Assembly: GCF_022682495.2 (NCBI RefSeq)
Contig: NW_026527258.1
Coordinates: 248,001 to 312,000 of the forward strand
DNA: 64,000 bases
Direction: 5' to 3'
DNA from: Desmodus rotundus
Taxonomy: Eukaryota > Chordata > Mammalia > Chiroptera > Phyllostomidae
Below are positions 24,464 to 38,706 of the stretch, in pieces. A model generated the notes under the pieces. That model was not told where the DNA came from. It made no database searches and was given only the letters and a program-made list of their open reading frames with translations. The translations under genes were made by a program, and so were the position numbers. Position 1 is the first letter of the stretch, and each line of letters opens with the position of its first letter.

Positions 24464-26504
24464 TTGAAAGCTGGCAAGGACTCGGGAATGAACATGTTCC
24501 TGAGAAGTGGCTTTAAGCATGAACGCAGCACTCGATCAATGTGTTCATATCAGCTGAAGTGGAAATGAGTGCCTTGTACCCTATCACACAACCTCTTCAG
24601 AACTTATGATCAGCTATTTTGCTCTCTTATCATTTCCCTTGCTGTGTTTGAGTCCAACGATCTACAGAATCACTTTCTCGTCATCCACGGACTCAAAGAG
24701 AGTACAGGACTATGACTGCTACGAAGTGCACTATCTTCTATGACACACTTTCCTCGACCGGCGGCCGTCATCTACCTATAGCCCTAGCCCTAAGCCTACA
24801 TGTAACATTAGCCCAAACCATCATCCTAACCCTAACCCTACTCTTATCCCTAACCCTACACCTCACCCAAACCCGAACCCAATCCACAAACCGACCCCTA
24901 ACCCTATCCCTAACCCTAATAATAAAGCTAATCCTAACCATATCCCGTATGCTAGCCCTAACCCTAACTCTATCTTGAAACAGAAGTCGTCTCATATATC
25001 GGAGCTGTGGGTGTTGTTCTAACCAAAATGCTCCTGAAATCATTTTCCATCAGGAGTGAATGAGCTGGGGCATAGCAGTATCTGAACGTTTCAGGACAGT
25101 GAGCTGCGAGTGTGGGGTTTTCGCCCCTCTATTTTTTCCTTGAAAAACTCACAGTCCGACGATTTCCTGCAAGTACTGACTAGTATGTCTTGTGGATAAA
25201 ACTGTTACTCGAACGTACATATGCACATGAAGCTCACAGTCCATAGAGTCTATGCGGCTGAATTTCCTTCTCAGAGAACAGCAAGGATTTCATGGAAAGC
25301 TGCCACACGACCAGGGAATCAGGATGTTTCACACAAGTGCCTTATTGGAAAAATTCATGTCCAGCGGGAAACACTAGGTCAATGGACTCGTTTCTGTAGA
25401 GTGCGAAATGTATGGGGTGCCGATATAACCGACCGATTTGGCCAATCATTCCAATTTGTTTTCTGTATGATCACCTAGGCGGTAACTTTGCTAGGCAAAG
25501 AGTTCAGGGATCACGTTCCCCCAGACAAAGGAATGAACGGGAGCACAGGACTACGCCAACTATGAACTACAGTCAGCTTGGCTACCACTGTTTTCGCCAA
25601 ATTATGCGTTCTGGGAGGAAAGCGTATCCGGACGTTGGAAGGCCGCTAGGCCATGCTACGTGACTTGGACTCCAAGGCTCTGAAGATCTAAGGCAATATG
25701 GATCTCAGAGCACCCTGCGGGGCTCCCAGTGGAAGATAATACATTGGTGAAGTTGTGTTTTCTCCTCAACATCACCCGGGAATAAACCTATTTCGTAGGA
25801 ACCGGGTTTTTTTAGCCAAAGCCGTCTCAGCGTGGAACGTCTTCTGAATGTTCTCTTTTCAGTAGTAGATGGAATGGGAGACTAAGGGTGTAGCCTAGGA
25901 AACGCACGGAGACTACTACGTCCCTTGGACTCCACCCGTTCGTGAAGCATTAAGGGACGAACAAGCTAAACGTACACCATGGGCCTAGCAGGGCATTCAT
26001 TCCACTCTGAGAATACAGCAGTGAAGACTTTGCGCTCCCCTGCGTCATTCAGCAATTATAGGAACTCGTGCGAAAAGTGTTTTCCACAAAAGCCATCCAC
26101 ACTATTTGACGTGTTATCAATGTTCTCATTTCAGTAGGCGCTGAAAGCAGTGGTGTGCCACATAGTGCGTACACTTGTCAGCATCCCGTCGAAGTACCTT
26201 GCTGCAGTGTAGGATCTCTGGCTCGTGTCATAGCCCAAGAGCTACTGAAATGATTTCCCTTCAGCAAAGGAGGGAATGCCAGCATAGCACTTTTTGATCC
26301 TTGAAGGCGGATGAGCTTCCACAGTAGAGTTTTCTCCTAGGTACTTTTCGCATCCGAAAAGCGTAGTCCCAAGAAGAAGAGAAGGAACGGCCTAGTTCCT
26401 CACTTTGACCATACAGTGTTTTCGACGCAGAAACGCATGTGAAGCTAGCAGTCCCCTTACTCTATTCGAGTGAATGTCTCGGACACAGCACATGAGTCAA
26501 CGGT
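24464..26504 (+). repeat. Monomer 13 (2041 bp)
   Basis: Hexamer block 24782-24973, with private CCGACCCCTAA near 24892; motif 25791. Its tail (CTTTTTGATCC, GAAGGCGG) matches monomer 12, so conversion or exchange between neighbours is likely. Confidence 0.97.
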
Positions 26505-28545
26505 TTGAAAGCTGGCAAGGACTCGGGAATGAACATGTTCCTGAGAAGTGGCTTTAAGCATGAACGCAGCACTCGATCAATGTGTTCATATCAGCTGAAG
26601 TGGAAATGAGTGCCTTGTACCCTATCACACAACCTCTTCAGAACTTATGATCAGCTATTTTGCTCTCTTATCATTTCCCTTGCTGTGTTTGAGTCCAACG
26701 ATCTACAGAATCACTTTCTCGTCATCCACGGACTCAAAGAGAGTACAGGACTATGACTGCTACGAAGTGCACTATCTTCTATGACACACTTTCCTCGACC
26801 GGCGGCCGTCATCTACCTATAGCCCTAGCCCTAAGCCTACATGTAACATTAGCCCAAACCATCATCCTAACCCTAACCCTACTCTTATCCCTAACCCTAC
26901 ACCTCACCCAAACCCGAACCCAATCCCCAAACCGAACCCTAACCCTATCCCTAACCCTAATAATAAAGCTAATCCTAACCATATCCCGTATGCTAGCCCT
27001 AACCCTAACTCTATCTTGAAACAGAAGTCGTCTCATATATCGGAGCTGTGGGTGTTGTTCTAACCAAAATGCTCCTGACATCATTTTCCATCAGGAGTGA
27101 ATGAGCTGGGGCATAGCAGTATCTGAACGTTTCAGGACAGTGAGCTGCGAGTGTGGGGTTTTCGCCCCTCTATTTTTTCCTTGAAAAACTCACAGTCCGA
27201 CGATTTCCTGCAAGTACTGACTAGTATGTCTTGTGGATAAAACTGTTACTCGAACGTACATATGCACATGAAGCTCACAGTCCATAGAGTCTATGCGGCT
27301 GAATTTCCTTCTCAGAGAACAGCAAGGATTTCATGGAAAGCTGCCACACGACCAGGGAATCAGGATGTTTCACACAAGTGCCTTATTGGAAAAATTCATG
27401 TCCAGCGGGAAACACTAGGTCAATGGACTCGTTTCTGTAGAGTGCGAAATGTATGGGGTGCCGATATAACCGACTGATTTGGCCAATCATTCCAATTTGT
27501 TTTCCGTATGATCACCTAGGCGGTAACTTTGCTAGGCAAAGAGTTCAGGGATCACGTTCCCCCAGACAAAGGAATGAACGGGAGCACAGGACTACGCCAA
27601 CTATGAACTACAGTCAGCTTGGCTACCACTGTTTTCGCCAAATTATGCGTTCTGGGAGGAAAGCGTATCCGGACGTTGGAAGGCCGCTAGGCCATGCTAC
27701 GTGACTTGGACTCCAAGGCTCTGAAGATCTAAGGCAATATGGATCTCAGAGCACCCTGCGGGGCTCCCAGTGGAAGATAATACATTGGTGAAGTTGTGTT
27801 TTCTCCTCAACATCACCCGGGAATAAACCTATTTCGTAGGAACCGGGTTTTTTTAGCCAAAGCCGTCTCAGCGTGGAACGTCTTCTGAATGTTCTCTTTT
27901 CAGTAGTAGATGGAATGGGAGACTAAGGGTGTAGCCTAGGAAACGCACGGAGACTACTACGTCCCTTGGACTCCACCCGTTCGTGAAGCATTAAGGGACG
28001 AACAAGCTAAACGTACACCATGGCCCTAGCAGGGCATTCATTCCACTCTGAGAATACAGCAGTGAAGACTTTGCGCTCCCCTGCGTCATTCAGCAATTAT
28101 AGGAACTCGTGCGAAAAGTGTTTTCCACAAAAGCCATCCACACTATTTGACGTGTTATCAATGTTCTCATTTCAGTAGGGGATGAAAGCAGTGGTGTGCC
28201 ACATAGTGCGTACACTTGTCAGCATCCCGTCGAAGTACCTTGCTGCAGTGTAGGATCTCTGGCTCGTGTCATAGCCCAAGAGCTACTGAAATGATTTCCC
28301 TTCAGCAAAGGAGGGAATGCCAGCATAGCACTTTGTGATCCTTGAAGGGGGATGAGCTTCCACAGTAGAGTTTTCTCCTAGGTACTTTTCGCATCCGAAA
28401 AGCGTAGTCCCAAGAAGAAGAGAAGGAACGGCCTAGTTCCTCACTTTGACCATACAGTGTTTTCGACGCAGAAACGCATGTGAAGCTAGGAGTCCCCTTA
28501 CTCTATTCGAGTGAATGTCTCGGACACAGCCCATGAGTCAACGGT
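26505..28545 (+). repeat. Monomer 14 (2041 bp)
   Basis: Hexamer block 26823-27014; motif 27832. A CpG transition gives CGACTGATT (T27475), which puts a stop at 27474-27476 in the frame that is otherwise open to about 27519. Confidence 0.97.
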
Positions 28546-30573
28546 TTGAAAGCTGGCAAGGACTCGGGATGAACATGTTCCTGAGAAGTGGCTTTAAGCA
28601 TGAACGCAGCACTCGATCAATGTGTTCATATCAGCTGAAGTGGAAATGAGTGCCTTGTACCCTATCACACAACCTCTTCAGAACTTATGATCAGCTATTT
28701 TGCTCTCTTATCATTTCCCTTGCTGTGTTTGAGTCCAACGATCTACAGAGTCACTTTCTCGTCATCCACGGACTCAAAGAGAGTACAGGACTATGACTGC
28801 TACGAAGTGCACTATCTTCTATGACACACTTTCCTCGACCGGCGGCCGTCATCTGCCTATAGCCCTAGCCCTAAGCCTACATGTAACATTAGCCCAAACC
28901 ATCATCCTAACCCTAACCCTACTCTTATCCCTAACCCTACCCCTCACCCTAACCCGAACCCAATCCCCAAACCGAACCCTAACCCTAATAATAAAGCTAA
29001 TCCTAAACATATCCCGTATGCTAGCCCTAACCCTAACTCTATCTTCAAACAGAAGTCGTCTCATATATCGGAGCTGTGGGTGTTGTTCTAACCACAATGC
29101 TCCTGACATCATTTTCCATCAGGAGTGAATGAGCTGGGGCATAGCAGTATCTGAACGTTTCAGGACAGTGAGCTGCGAGTGTGGGGTTTTCGCCCCTCTA
29201 TTTTTTCCTTGAAAAACTCACAGTCCGACGATTTCCTGCAAGTACTGACTAGTATGTCTTGTGGATAAAACTGTTACTCGAACGTACATATGCACATGAA
29301 GCTCACAGTCCATAGAGTCTATGCGGCTGAATTTCCTTCTCAGAGAACAGCAAGGATTTCATGGAAAGCTGCCACACGACCAGGGAATCAGGATGTTTCA
29401 CACAAGTGCCTTATTGGAAAAATTCATGTCCAGCGGGAAACACTAGGTCAATGGACTCGTTTCTGTAGAGTGCGAAATGTATGGGGTGCCGATATAACCG
29501 ACCGATTTGGCCAATCATTCCAATTTGTTTTCCGTATGATCACCTAGGCGGTAACTTTGCTAGGCAAAGAGTTCAGGGATCACGTTCCCCCAGACAAAGG
29601 AATGAACGGGAGCACAGGACTACGCCAACTATGAACTACAGTCAGCTTGGCTACCACTGTTTTCGCCAAATTATGCGTTCTGGGAGGAAAGCGTATCCGG
29701 ACGTTGGAAGGCCGCTAGGCCATGCTACGTGACTTGGACTCCAAGGCTCTGAAGATCTAAGGCAATATGGATCTCAGAGCACCCTGCGGGGCTCCCAGTG
29801 GAAGATAATACATTGGTGAAGTTGTGTTTTCTCCTCAACATCACCCGGGAATAAACCTATTTCGTAGGAACCGGGTTTTTTTAGCCAAAGCCGTCTCAGC
29901 GTGGAACGTCTTCTGAATGTTCTCTTTTCAGTAGTAGATGGAATGGGAGACTAAGGGTGTAGCCTAGGAAACGCACGGAGACTACTACGTCCCTTGGACT
30001 CCACCCGTTCGTGAAGCATTAAGGGACGAACAAGCTAAACGTACACCATGGGCCTAGCAGGGCATTCATTCCACTCTGAGAATACAGCAGTGAAGACTTT
30101 GCGCTCCCCTGCGTCATTCAGCAATTATAGGAACTCGTGCGAAAAGTGTTTTCCACAAAAGCCATCCACACTATTTGACGTGTTATCAATGTTCTCATTT
30201 CAGTAGGGGATGAAAGCAGTGGTGTGCCACATAGTGCGTACACTTGTCAGCATCCCGTCGAAGTACCTTGCTGCAATGTAGGATCTCTGGCTCGTGTCAT
30301 AGCCCAAGAGCTACTGAAATGATTTCCCTTCAGCAAAGGAGGGAATGCCAGCATAGCACTTTGTGATCCTTGAAGGGGGATGAGCTTCCACAGTAGAGTT
30401 TTCTCCTAGGTACTTTTCGCATCCGAAAAGCGTAGTCCCAAGAAGAAGAGAAGGAACGGCCTAGTTCCTCACTTTGACCATACAGTGTTTTCGACGCAGA
30501 AACGCATGTGAAGCTAGCAGTCCCCTTACTCTATTCGAGTGAATGTCTCGGACACAGCACATGAGTCAACGGT
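28546..30573 (+). repeat. Monomer 15 (2028 bp, 12-bp deletion subtype)
   Basis: Hexamer block 28863-29042; motif 29860. Left part resembles monomers 9, 17 and 18 (ACAGAGTCAC, CATCTGCCTATAG, CTTCAAACAG). CCACAATGC near 29091 is private. One base is missing near the start, as in monomer 9. Confidence 0.97.
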
Positions 30574-32602
30574 GTGAAAGCTGGCAAGGACTCGGGAATG
30601 AACATGTTCCTGAGAAGTGGCTTTAAGCATGAACGCAGCACTCGATCAATGTGTTCATATCAGCTGAAGTGGAAATGAGTGCCTTGTACCCTATCACACA
30701 ACCTCTTCAGAACTTATGATCAGCTATTTTGCTCTCTTATCATTTCCCTTGCTGTGTTTGAGTCCAACGATCTACAGAATCACTTTCTCGTCATCCACGG
30801 ACTCAAAGAGAGTACAGGACTATGACTGCTATGAAGTGCACTATCTTCTATGACACACTTTCCTCGACCGGCGGCCGTCATCTACCTATAGCCCTAGCCC
30901 TAAGCCTACATGTAACATTAGCCCAAACCATCATCCTAACCCTAACCCTACTCTTATCCCTAACCCTACCCCTCACCCTAACCCGAACCCAATCCCCAAA
31001 CCGAACCCTAACCCTAATAATAAAGCTAATCCTAACCATATCCCGTATGCTAGCCCTAACCCTAACTCTATCTTGAAACAGAAGTCGTCTCATATATCGG
31101 AGCTGTGGGTGTTGTTCTAACCAAAATGCTCCTGAAATCATTTTCCATCAGGAGTGAATGAGCTGGGGCATAGCAGTATCTGAACGTTTCAGGACAGTGA
31201 GCTGCGAGTGTGGGGTTTTCGCCCCTCTATTTTTTCCTTGAAAAACTCACAGTCCGACGATTTCCTGCAAGTACTGACTAGTATGTCTTGTGGATAAAAC
31301 TGTTACTCGAACGTACATATGCACATGAAGCTCACAGTCCATAGAGTCTATGCGGCTGAATTTCCTTCTCAGAGAACAGCAAGGATTTCATGGAAAGCTG
31401 CCACACGACCAGGGAATCAGGATGTTTCACACAAGTGCCTTATTGGAAAAATTCATGTCCAGCGGGAAACACTAGGTCAATGGACTCGTTTCTGTAGAGT
31501 GCGAAATGTATGGGGTGCCGATATAACCGACCGATTTGGCCAATCATTCCAATTTGTTTTCTGTATGATCACCTAGGCGGTAACTTTGCTAGGCAAAGAG
31601 TTCAGGGATCACGTTCCCCCAGACAAAGGAATGAACGGGAGCACAGGACTACGCCAACTATGAACTACAGTCAGCTTGGCTACCACTGTTTTCGCCAAAT
31701 TATGCGTTCTGGGAGGAAAGCGTATCCGGACGTTGGAAGGCCGCTAGGCCATGCTACGTGACTTGGACTCCAAGGCTCTGAAGATCTAAGGCAATATGGA
31801 TCTCAGAGCACCCTGCGGGGCTCCCAGTGGAAGATAATACATTGGTGAAGTTGTGTTTTCTCCTCAACATCACCCGCGAATAAACCTATTTCGTAGGAAC
31901 CGGGTTTTTTTAGCCAAAGCCGTCTCAGCGTGGAACGTCTTCTGAATGTTCTCTTTTCAGTAGTAGATGGAATGGGAGACTAAGGGTGTAGCCTAGGAAA
32001 CGCACGGAGACTACTACGTCCCTTGGACTCCACCCGTTCGTGAAGCATTAAGGGACGAACAAGCTAAACGTACACCATGGCCCTAGCAGGGCATTCATTC
32101 CACTCTGAGAATACAGCAGTGAAGACTTTGCGCTCCCCTGCGTCATTCAGCAATTATAGGAACTCGTGCGAAAAGTGTTTTCCACAAAAGCCATCCACAC
32201 TATTTGACGTGTTATCAATGTTCTCATTTCAGTAGGGGATGAAAGCAGTGGTGTGCCACATAGTGCGTACACTTGTCAGCATCCCGTCGAAGTACCTTGC
32301 TGCAGTGTAGGATCTCTGGCTCGTGTCATAGCCCAAGAGCTACTGAAATGATTTCCCTTCAGCAAAGGAGGGAATGCCAGCATAGCACTTTGTGATCCTT
32401 GAAGGGGGATGAGCTTCCACAGTAGAGTTTTCTCCTAGGTACTTTTCGCATCCGAAAAGCGTAGTCCCAAGAAGAAGAGAAGGAACGGCCCAGTTCCTCA
32501 CTTTGACCATACAGTGTTTTCGACGCAGAAACGCATGTGAAGCTAGCAGTCCCCTTACTCTATTCGAGTGAATGTCTCGGACACAGCACATGAGTCAACG
32601 GT
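30574..32602 (+). repeat. Monomer 16 (2029 bp, 12-bp deletion subtype)
   Basis: Hexamer block 30892-31071; motif 31889. Close to monomer 10. Its tail has GGCCCAGTTCC (32490), also found in the tail of monomer 17. Confidence 0.97.
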
Positions 32603-34631
32603 TTGAAAGCTGGCAAGGACTCGGGAATGAAAATGTTCCTGAGAAGTGGCTTTAAGCATGAACGCAGCACTCGATCAATGTGTTCATATCAGCTGAAGTG
32701 GAAATGAGTGCCTTGTACCCTATCACACAACCTCTTCAGAACTTATGATCAGCTATTTTGCTCTCTTATCATTTCCCTTGCTGTGTTTGAGTCCAACGAT
32801 CTACAGAGTCACTTTCTCGTCATCCACGGACTCAAAGAGAGTACAGGACTATGACTGCTACGAAGTGCACTATCTTCTATGACACACTTTCCTCGACCGG
32901 CGGCCGTCATCTGCCTATAGCCCTAGCCCTAAGCCTACATGTAACATTAGCCCAAACCATCATCCTAACCCTAACCCTACTCTTATCCCTAACCCTACCC
33001 CTCACCCTAACCCGAACCCAATCCCCAAACCGAACCCTAACCCTAATAATAAAGCTAATCCTAACCATATCCCGTATGCTAGCCCTAACCCTAACTCTAT
33101 CTTCAAACAGAAGTCGTCTCATATATCGGAGCTGTGGGTGTTGTTCTAACCAAAATGCTCCTGAAATCATTTTCCATCAGGAGTGAATGAGCTGGGGCAT
33201 AGCAGTATCTGAACGTTTCAGGACAGTGAGCTGCGAGTGTGGGGTTTTCGCCCCTCTATTTTTTCCTTGAAAAACTCACAGTCCGACGATTTCCTGCAAG
33301 TACTGACTAGTATGTCTTGTGGATAAAACTGTTACTCGAACGTACATATGCACATGAAGCTCACAGTCCATAGAGTCTATGCGGCTGAATTTCCTTCTCA
33401 GAGAACAGCAAGGATTTCATGGAAAGCTGCCACACGACCAGGGAATCAGGATGTTTCACACAAGTGCCTTATTGGAAAAATTCATGTCCAGCGGGAAACA
33501 CTAGGTCAATGGACTCGTTTCTGTAGTGTGCGAAATGTATGGGGTGCCGATATAACCGACCGATTTGGCCAATCATTCCAATTTGTTTTCTGTATGATCA
33601 CCTAGGCGGTAACTTTGCTAGGCAAAGAGTTCAGGGATCACGTTCCCCCAGACAAAGGAATGAACGGGAGCACAGGACTACGCCAACTATGAACTACAGT
33701 CAGCTTGGCTACCACTGTTTTCGCCAAATTATGCGTTCTGGGAGGAAAGCGTATCCGGACGTTCGAAGGCCGCTAGGCCATGCTACATGAGTTGGACTCC
33801 AAGGCTCTGAAGATCTAAGGCAATATGGATCTCAGAGCACCCTGCGGGGCTCCCAGTGGAAGATAATACATTGGTGAAGTTGTGTTTTCTCCTCAACATC
33901 ACCCGCGAATAAACCTATTTCGTAGGAACCGGGTTTTTTTAGCCAAAGCCGTCTCAGCGTGGAACGTCTTCTGAATGTTCTCTTTTCAGTAGTATATGGA
34001 ATGGGAGACTAAGGGTGTAGCCTAGGAAACGCACGGAGACTACTACGTCCCTTGGACTCCACCCGTTCGTGAAGCATTAAGGGACGAACAAGCTAAACGT
34101 ACACCATGGGCCTAGCAGGGCATTCATTCCACTCTGAGAATACAGCAGTGAAGACTTTGCGCTCCCCTGCGTCATTCAGCAATTATAGGAACTCGTGCGA
34201 AAAGTGTTTTCCACAAAAGCCATCCACACTATTTGACGTGTTATCAATGTTCTCATTTCAGTAGGCGATGAAAGCAGTGGTGTGCCACATAGTGCGTACA
34301 CTTGTCAGCATCCCGTCGAAGTACCTTGCTGCAATGTAGGATCTCTGGCTCGTGTCATAGCCCAAGAGCTACTGAAATGATTTCCCTTCAGCAAAGGAGG
34401 GAATGCCAGCATAGCACTTTGTGATCCTTGAAGGGGGATGAGCTTCCACAGTAGAGTTTTCTCCTAGGTACTTTTCGCATCCGAAAAGCGTAGTCCCAAG
34501 AAGAAGAGAAGGAACGGCCCAGTTCCTCACTTTGACCATACAGTGTTTTCGACGCAGAAACGCATGTGAAGCTAGCAGTCCCCTTACTCTATTCGAGTGA
34601 ATGTCTCGGACACAGCACATGAGTCAACGGT
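32603..34631 (+). repeat. Monomer 17 (2029 bp, 12-bp deletion subtype)
   Basis: Hexamer block 32921-33100; motif 33918. Belongs with monomers 9 and 18. Private GAAAATGTTCC near 32629 and AGTATATGG near 33993. Confidence 0.97.
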
Positions 34632-36661
34632 GTGAAAGCTGGCAAGGACTCGGGAATGAACATGTTCCTGAGAAGTGGCTTTAAGCATGAACGCAGCACT
34701 CGATCAATGTGTTCATATCAGCTGAAGTGGAAATGAGTGCCTTGTACCCTATCACACAACCTCTTCAGAACTTATGATCAGCTATTTTGCTCTCTTATCA
34801 TTTCCCTTGCTGTGTTTGAGTCCAACGATCTACAGAGTCACTTTCTCGTCATCCACGGACTCAAAGAGAGTACAGGACTATGACTGCTACGAAGTGCACT
34901 ATCTTCTATGACACACTTTCCTCGACCGGCGGCCGTCATCTGCCTATAGCCCTAGCCCTAAGCCTACATGTAACATTAGCCCAAACCATCATCCTAACCC
35001 TAACCCTACTCTTATCCCTAACCCTACCCCTCACCCTAACCCGAACCCAATCCCCAAACCGAACCCTAACCCTAATAATAAAGCTAATCCTAACCATATC
35101 CCGTATGCTAGCCCTAACCCTAACTCTATCTTCAAACAGAAGTCGTCTCATATATCGGAGCTGTGGGTGTTGTTCTAACCAAAATGCTCCTGAAATCATT
35201 TTCCATCAGGAGTGAATGAGCTGGGGCATAGCAGTATCTGAACGTTTCAGGACAGTGAGCTGCGAGTGTGGGGTTTTCGCCCCTCTATTTTTTCCTTGAA
35301 AAACTCACAGTCCGACGATTTCCTGCAAGTACTGACTAGTATGTCTTGTGGATAAAACTGTTACTCGAACGTACATATGCACATGAAGCTCACAGTCCAT
35401 AGAGTCTATGCGGCTGAATTTCCTTCTCAGAGAACAGCAAGGATTTCATGGAAAGCTGCCACACGACCAGGGAATCAGGATGTTTCACACAAGTGCCTTA
35501 TTGGAAAAATTCATGTCCAGCGGGAAACACTAGGTCAATGGACTCGTTTCTGTAGTGTGCGAAATGTATGGGGTGCCGATATAACCGACCGATTTGGCCA
35601 ATCATTCCAATTTGTTTTCTGTATGATCACCTAGGCGGTAACTTTGCTAGGCAAAGAGTTCAGGGATCACGTTCCCCCAGACAAAGGAATGAACGGGAGC
35701 ACAGGACTACGCCAACTATGAACTACAGTCAGCTTGGCTACCACTGTTTTCGCCAAATTATGCGTTCTGGGAGGAAAGCGTATCCGGACGTTCGAAGGCC
35801 GCTAGGCCATGCTACATGAGTTGGACTCCAAGGCTCTGAAGATCTAAGGCAATATGGATCTCAGAGCACCCTGCGGGGCTCCCAGTGGAAGATAATACAT
35901 TGGTGAAGTTGTGTTTTCTCCTCAACATCACCCGGGAATAAACCTATTTCGTAGGAACCGGGTTTTTTTTAGCCAAAGCCGTCTCAGCGTGGAACGTCTT
36001 CTGAATGTTCTCTTTTCAGTAGTAGATGGAATGGGAGACTAAGGGTGTAGCCTAGGAAACGCACGGAGACTACTACGTCCCTTGGACTCCACCCGTTCGT
36101 GAAGCATTAAGGGACGAACAAGCTAAACGTACACCATGGGCCTAGCAGGGCATTCATTCCACTCTGAGAATACAGCAGTGAAGACTTTGCGCTCCCCTGC
36201 GTCATTCAGCAATTATAGGAACTCGTGCGAAAAGTGTTTTCCACAAAAGCCATCCACACTATTTGACGTGTTATCAATGTTCTCATTTCAGTAGGGGATG
36301 AAAGCAGTGGTGTGCCACATAGTGCGTACACTTGTCAGCATCCCGTCGAAGTACCTTGCTGCAATGTAGGATCTCTGGCTCGTGTCATAGCCCAAGAGCT
36401 ACTGAAATGATTTCCCTTCAGCAAAGGAGGGAATGCCAGCATAGCACTTTGTGATCCTTGAAGGGGGATGAGCTTCCACAGTAGAGTTTTCTCCTAGGTA
36501 CTTTTCGCATCCGAAAAGCGTAGTCCCAAGAAGAAGAGAAGGAACGGCCTAGTTCCTCACTTTGACCATACAGTGTTTTCGACGCAGAAACGCATGTGAA
36601 GCTAGCAGTCCCCTTACTCTATTCGAGTGAATGTCTCGGACACAGCACATGAGTCAACGGT
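34632..36661 (+). repeat. Monomer 18 (2030 bp, 12-bp deletion subtype)
   Basis: Hexamer block 34950-35129; motif 35947, followed by T8. Near-copy of monomers 17 and 9, with the GTGAAAG start seen in monomers 10 and 16. Confidence 0.97.
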
Positions 36662-38706
36662 GTGAAAGCTGGCAAGGACTCGGGAATGAACATGTTCCTG
36701 AGAAGTGGCTTTAAGCATGAACGCAGCACTCGATCAATGTGTTCATATCAGCTGAAGTGGAAATGAGTGCCTTGTACCCTATCACACAACCTCTTCAGAA
36801 CTTATGATCAGCTATTTTGCTCTCTTATCATTTCCCTTGCTGTGTTTGAGTCCAACGATCTACAGAATCACTTTCTCGTCATCCACGGACTCAAAGAGAG
36901 TACAGGACTATGACTGCTACGAAGTGCACTATCTTCTATGACACACTTTCCTCGACCGGCGGCCGTCATCTACCTATAGCCCTAGCCCTAAGCCTACATG
37001 TAACATTAGCCCAAACCATCATCCTAACCCTAACCCTACTCTTATCCCTAACCCTACACCTCACCCAAACCCGAACCCAATCCACAAACCGAACCCTAAC
37101 CCTATCCCTAACCCTAATAATAAAGCTAATCCTAACCATATCCCGTATGCTAGCCCTAACCCTAACTCTATCTTGAAACAGAAGTCGTCTCATATATCGG
37201 AGCTGTGGGTGTTGTTCTAACCAAAATGCTCCTGACATCATTTTCCATCAGGAGTGAATGAGCTGGGGCATAGCAGTATCTGAACGTTTCAGGACAGTGA
37301 GCTGCGAGTGTGGGGTTTTCGCCCCTCTATTTTTTCCTTGAAAAACTCACAGTCCGACGATTTCCTGCAAGTACTGACTAGTATGTCTTGTGGATAAAAC
37401 TGTTACTCGAACGTACATATGCACATGAAGCTCACAGTCCATAGAGTCTATGCGGCTGAATTTCCTTCTCAGAGAACAGCAAGGATTTCATGGAAAGCTG
37501 CCACACGACCAGGGAATCAGGATGTTTCACACAAGTGCCTTATTGGAAAAATTCATGTCCAGCGGGAAACACTAGGTCAATGGACTCGTTTCTGTAGAGT
37601 GCGAAATGTATGGGGTGCCGATATAACCGACCGATTTGGCCAATCATTCCAATTTGTTTTCCGTATGATCACCTAGGCGGTAACTTTGCTAGAGAAAGAA
37701 AGAGTTCAGGGATCACGTTCCCCCAGACAAAGGAATGAACGGGAGCACAGGACTACGCCAACTATGAACTACAGTCAGCTTGGCTACCACTGTTTTCGCC
37801 AAATTATGCGTTCTGGGAGGAAAGCGTATCCGGACGTTGGAAGGCCGCTAGGCCATGCTACGTGACTTGGACTCCAAGGCTCTGAAGATCTAAGGCAATA
37901 TGGATCTCAGAGCACCCTGCGGGGCTCCCAGTGGAAGATAATACATTGGTGAAGTTGTGTTTTCTCCTCAACATCACCCGGGAATAAACCTATTTCGTAG
38001 GAACCGGGTTTTTTTAGCCAAAGCCGTCTCAGCGTGGAACGTCTTCTGAATGTTCTCTTTTCAGTAGTAGATGGAATGGGAGACTAAGGGTGTAGCCTAG
38101 GAAACGCACGGAGACTACTACGTCCCTTGGACTCCACCCGTTCGTGAAGCATTAAGGGACGAACAAGCTAAACGTACACCATGGGCCTAGCAGGGCATTC
38201 ATTCCACTCTGAGAATACAGCAGTGAAGACTTTGCGCTCCCCTGCGTCATTCAGCAATTATAGGAACTCGTGCGAAAAGTGTTTTCCACAAAAGCCATCC
38301 ACACTATTTGACGTGTTATCAATGTTCTCATTTCAGTAGGGGATGAAAGCAGTGGTGTGCCACATAGTGCGTACACTTGTCAGCATCCCGTCGAAGTACC
38401 TTGCTGCAGTGTAGGATCTCTGGCTCGTGTCATAGCCCAAGAGCTACTGAAATGATTTCCCTTCAGCAAAGGAGGGAATGCCAGCATAGCACTTTGTGAT
38501 CCTTGAAGGGGGATGAGCTTCCACAGTAGAGTTTTCTCCTAGGTACTTTTCGCATCCGAAAAGCGTAGTCCCAAGAAGAAGAGAAGGAACGGCCTAGTTC
38601 CTCACTTTGACCATACAGTGTTTTCGACGCAGAAACGCATGTGAAGCTAGCAGTCCCCTTACTCTATTCGAGTGAATGTCTCGGACACAGCACATGAGTC
38701 AACGGT
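36662..38706 (+). repeat. Monomer 19 (2045 bp, longest copy)
   Basis: Hexamer block 36980-37171; motif 37993. Four extra bases at about 37692-37702 (GAGAAAGAAAGAG) replace the right arm of the 1023-1037 hairpin and close the frame found there in other copies. It is the last copy before the homogeneous right-hand domain. Confidence 0.97.

Noticed and set aside
32340..32591. 83-codon - strand frame at 32340-32591 and 34369-34620
   Set aside because: Open only in two copies, because of one shared T to C change (GGCCTAG to GGCCCAG) that removes a stop; closed in the others.
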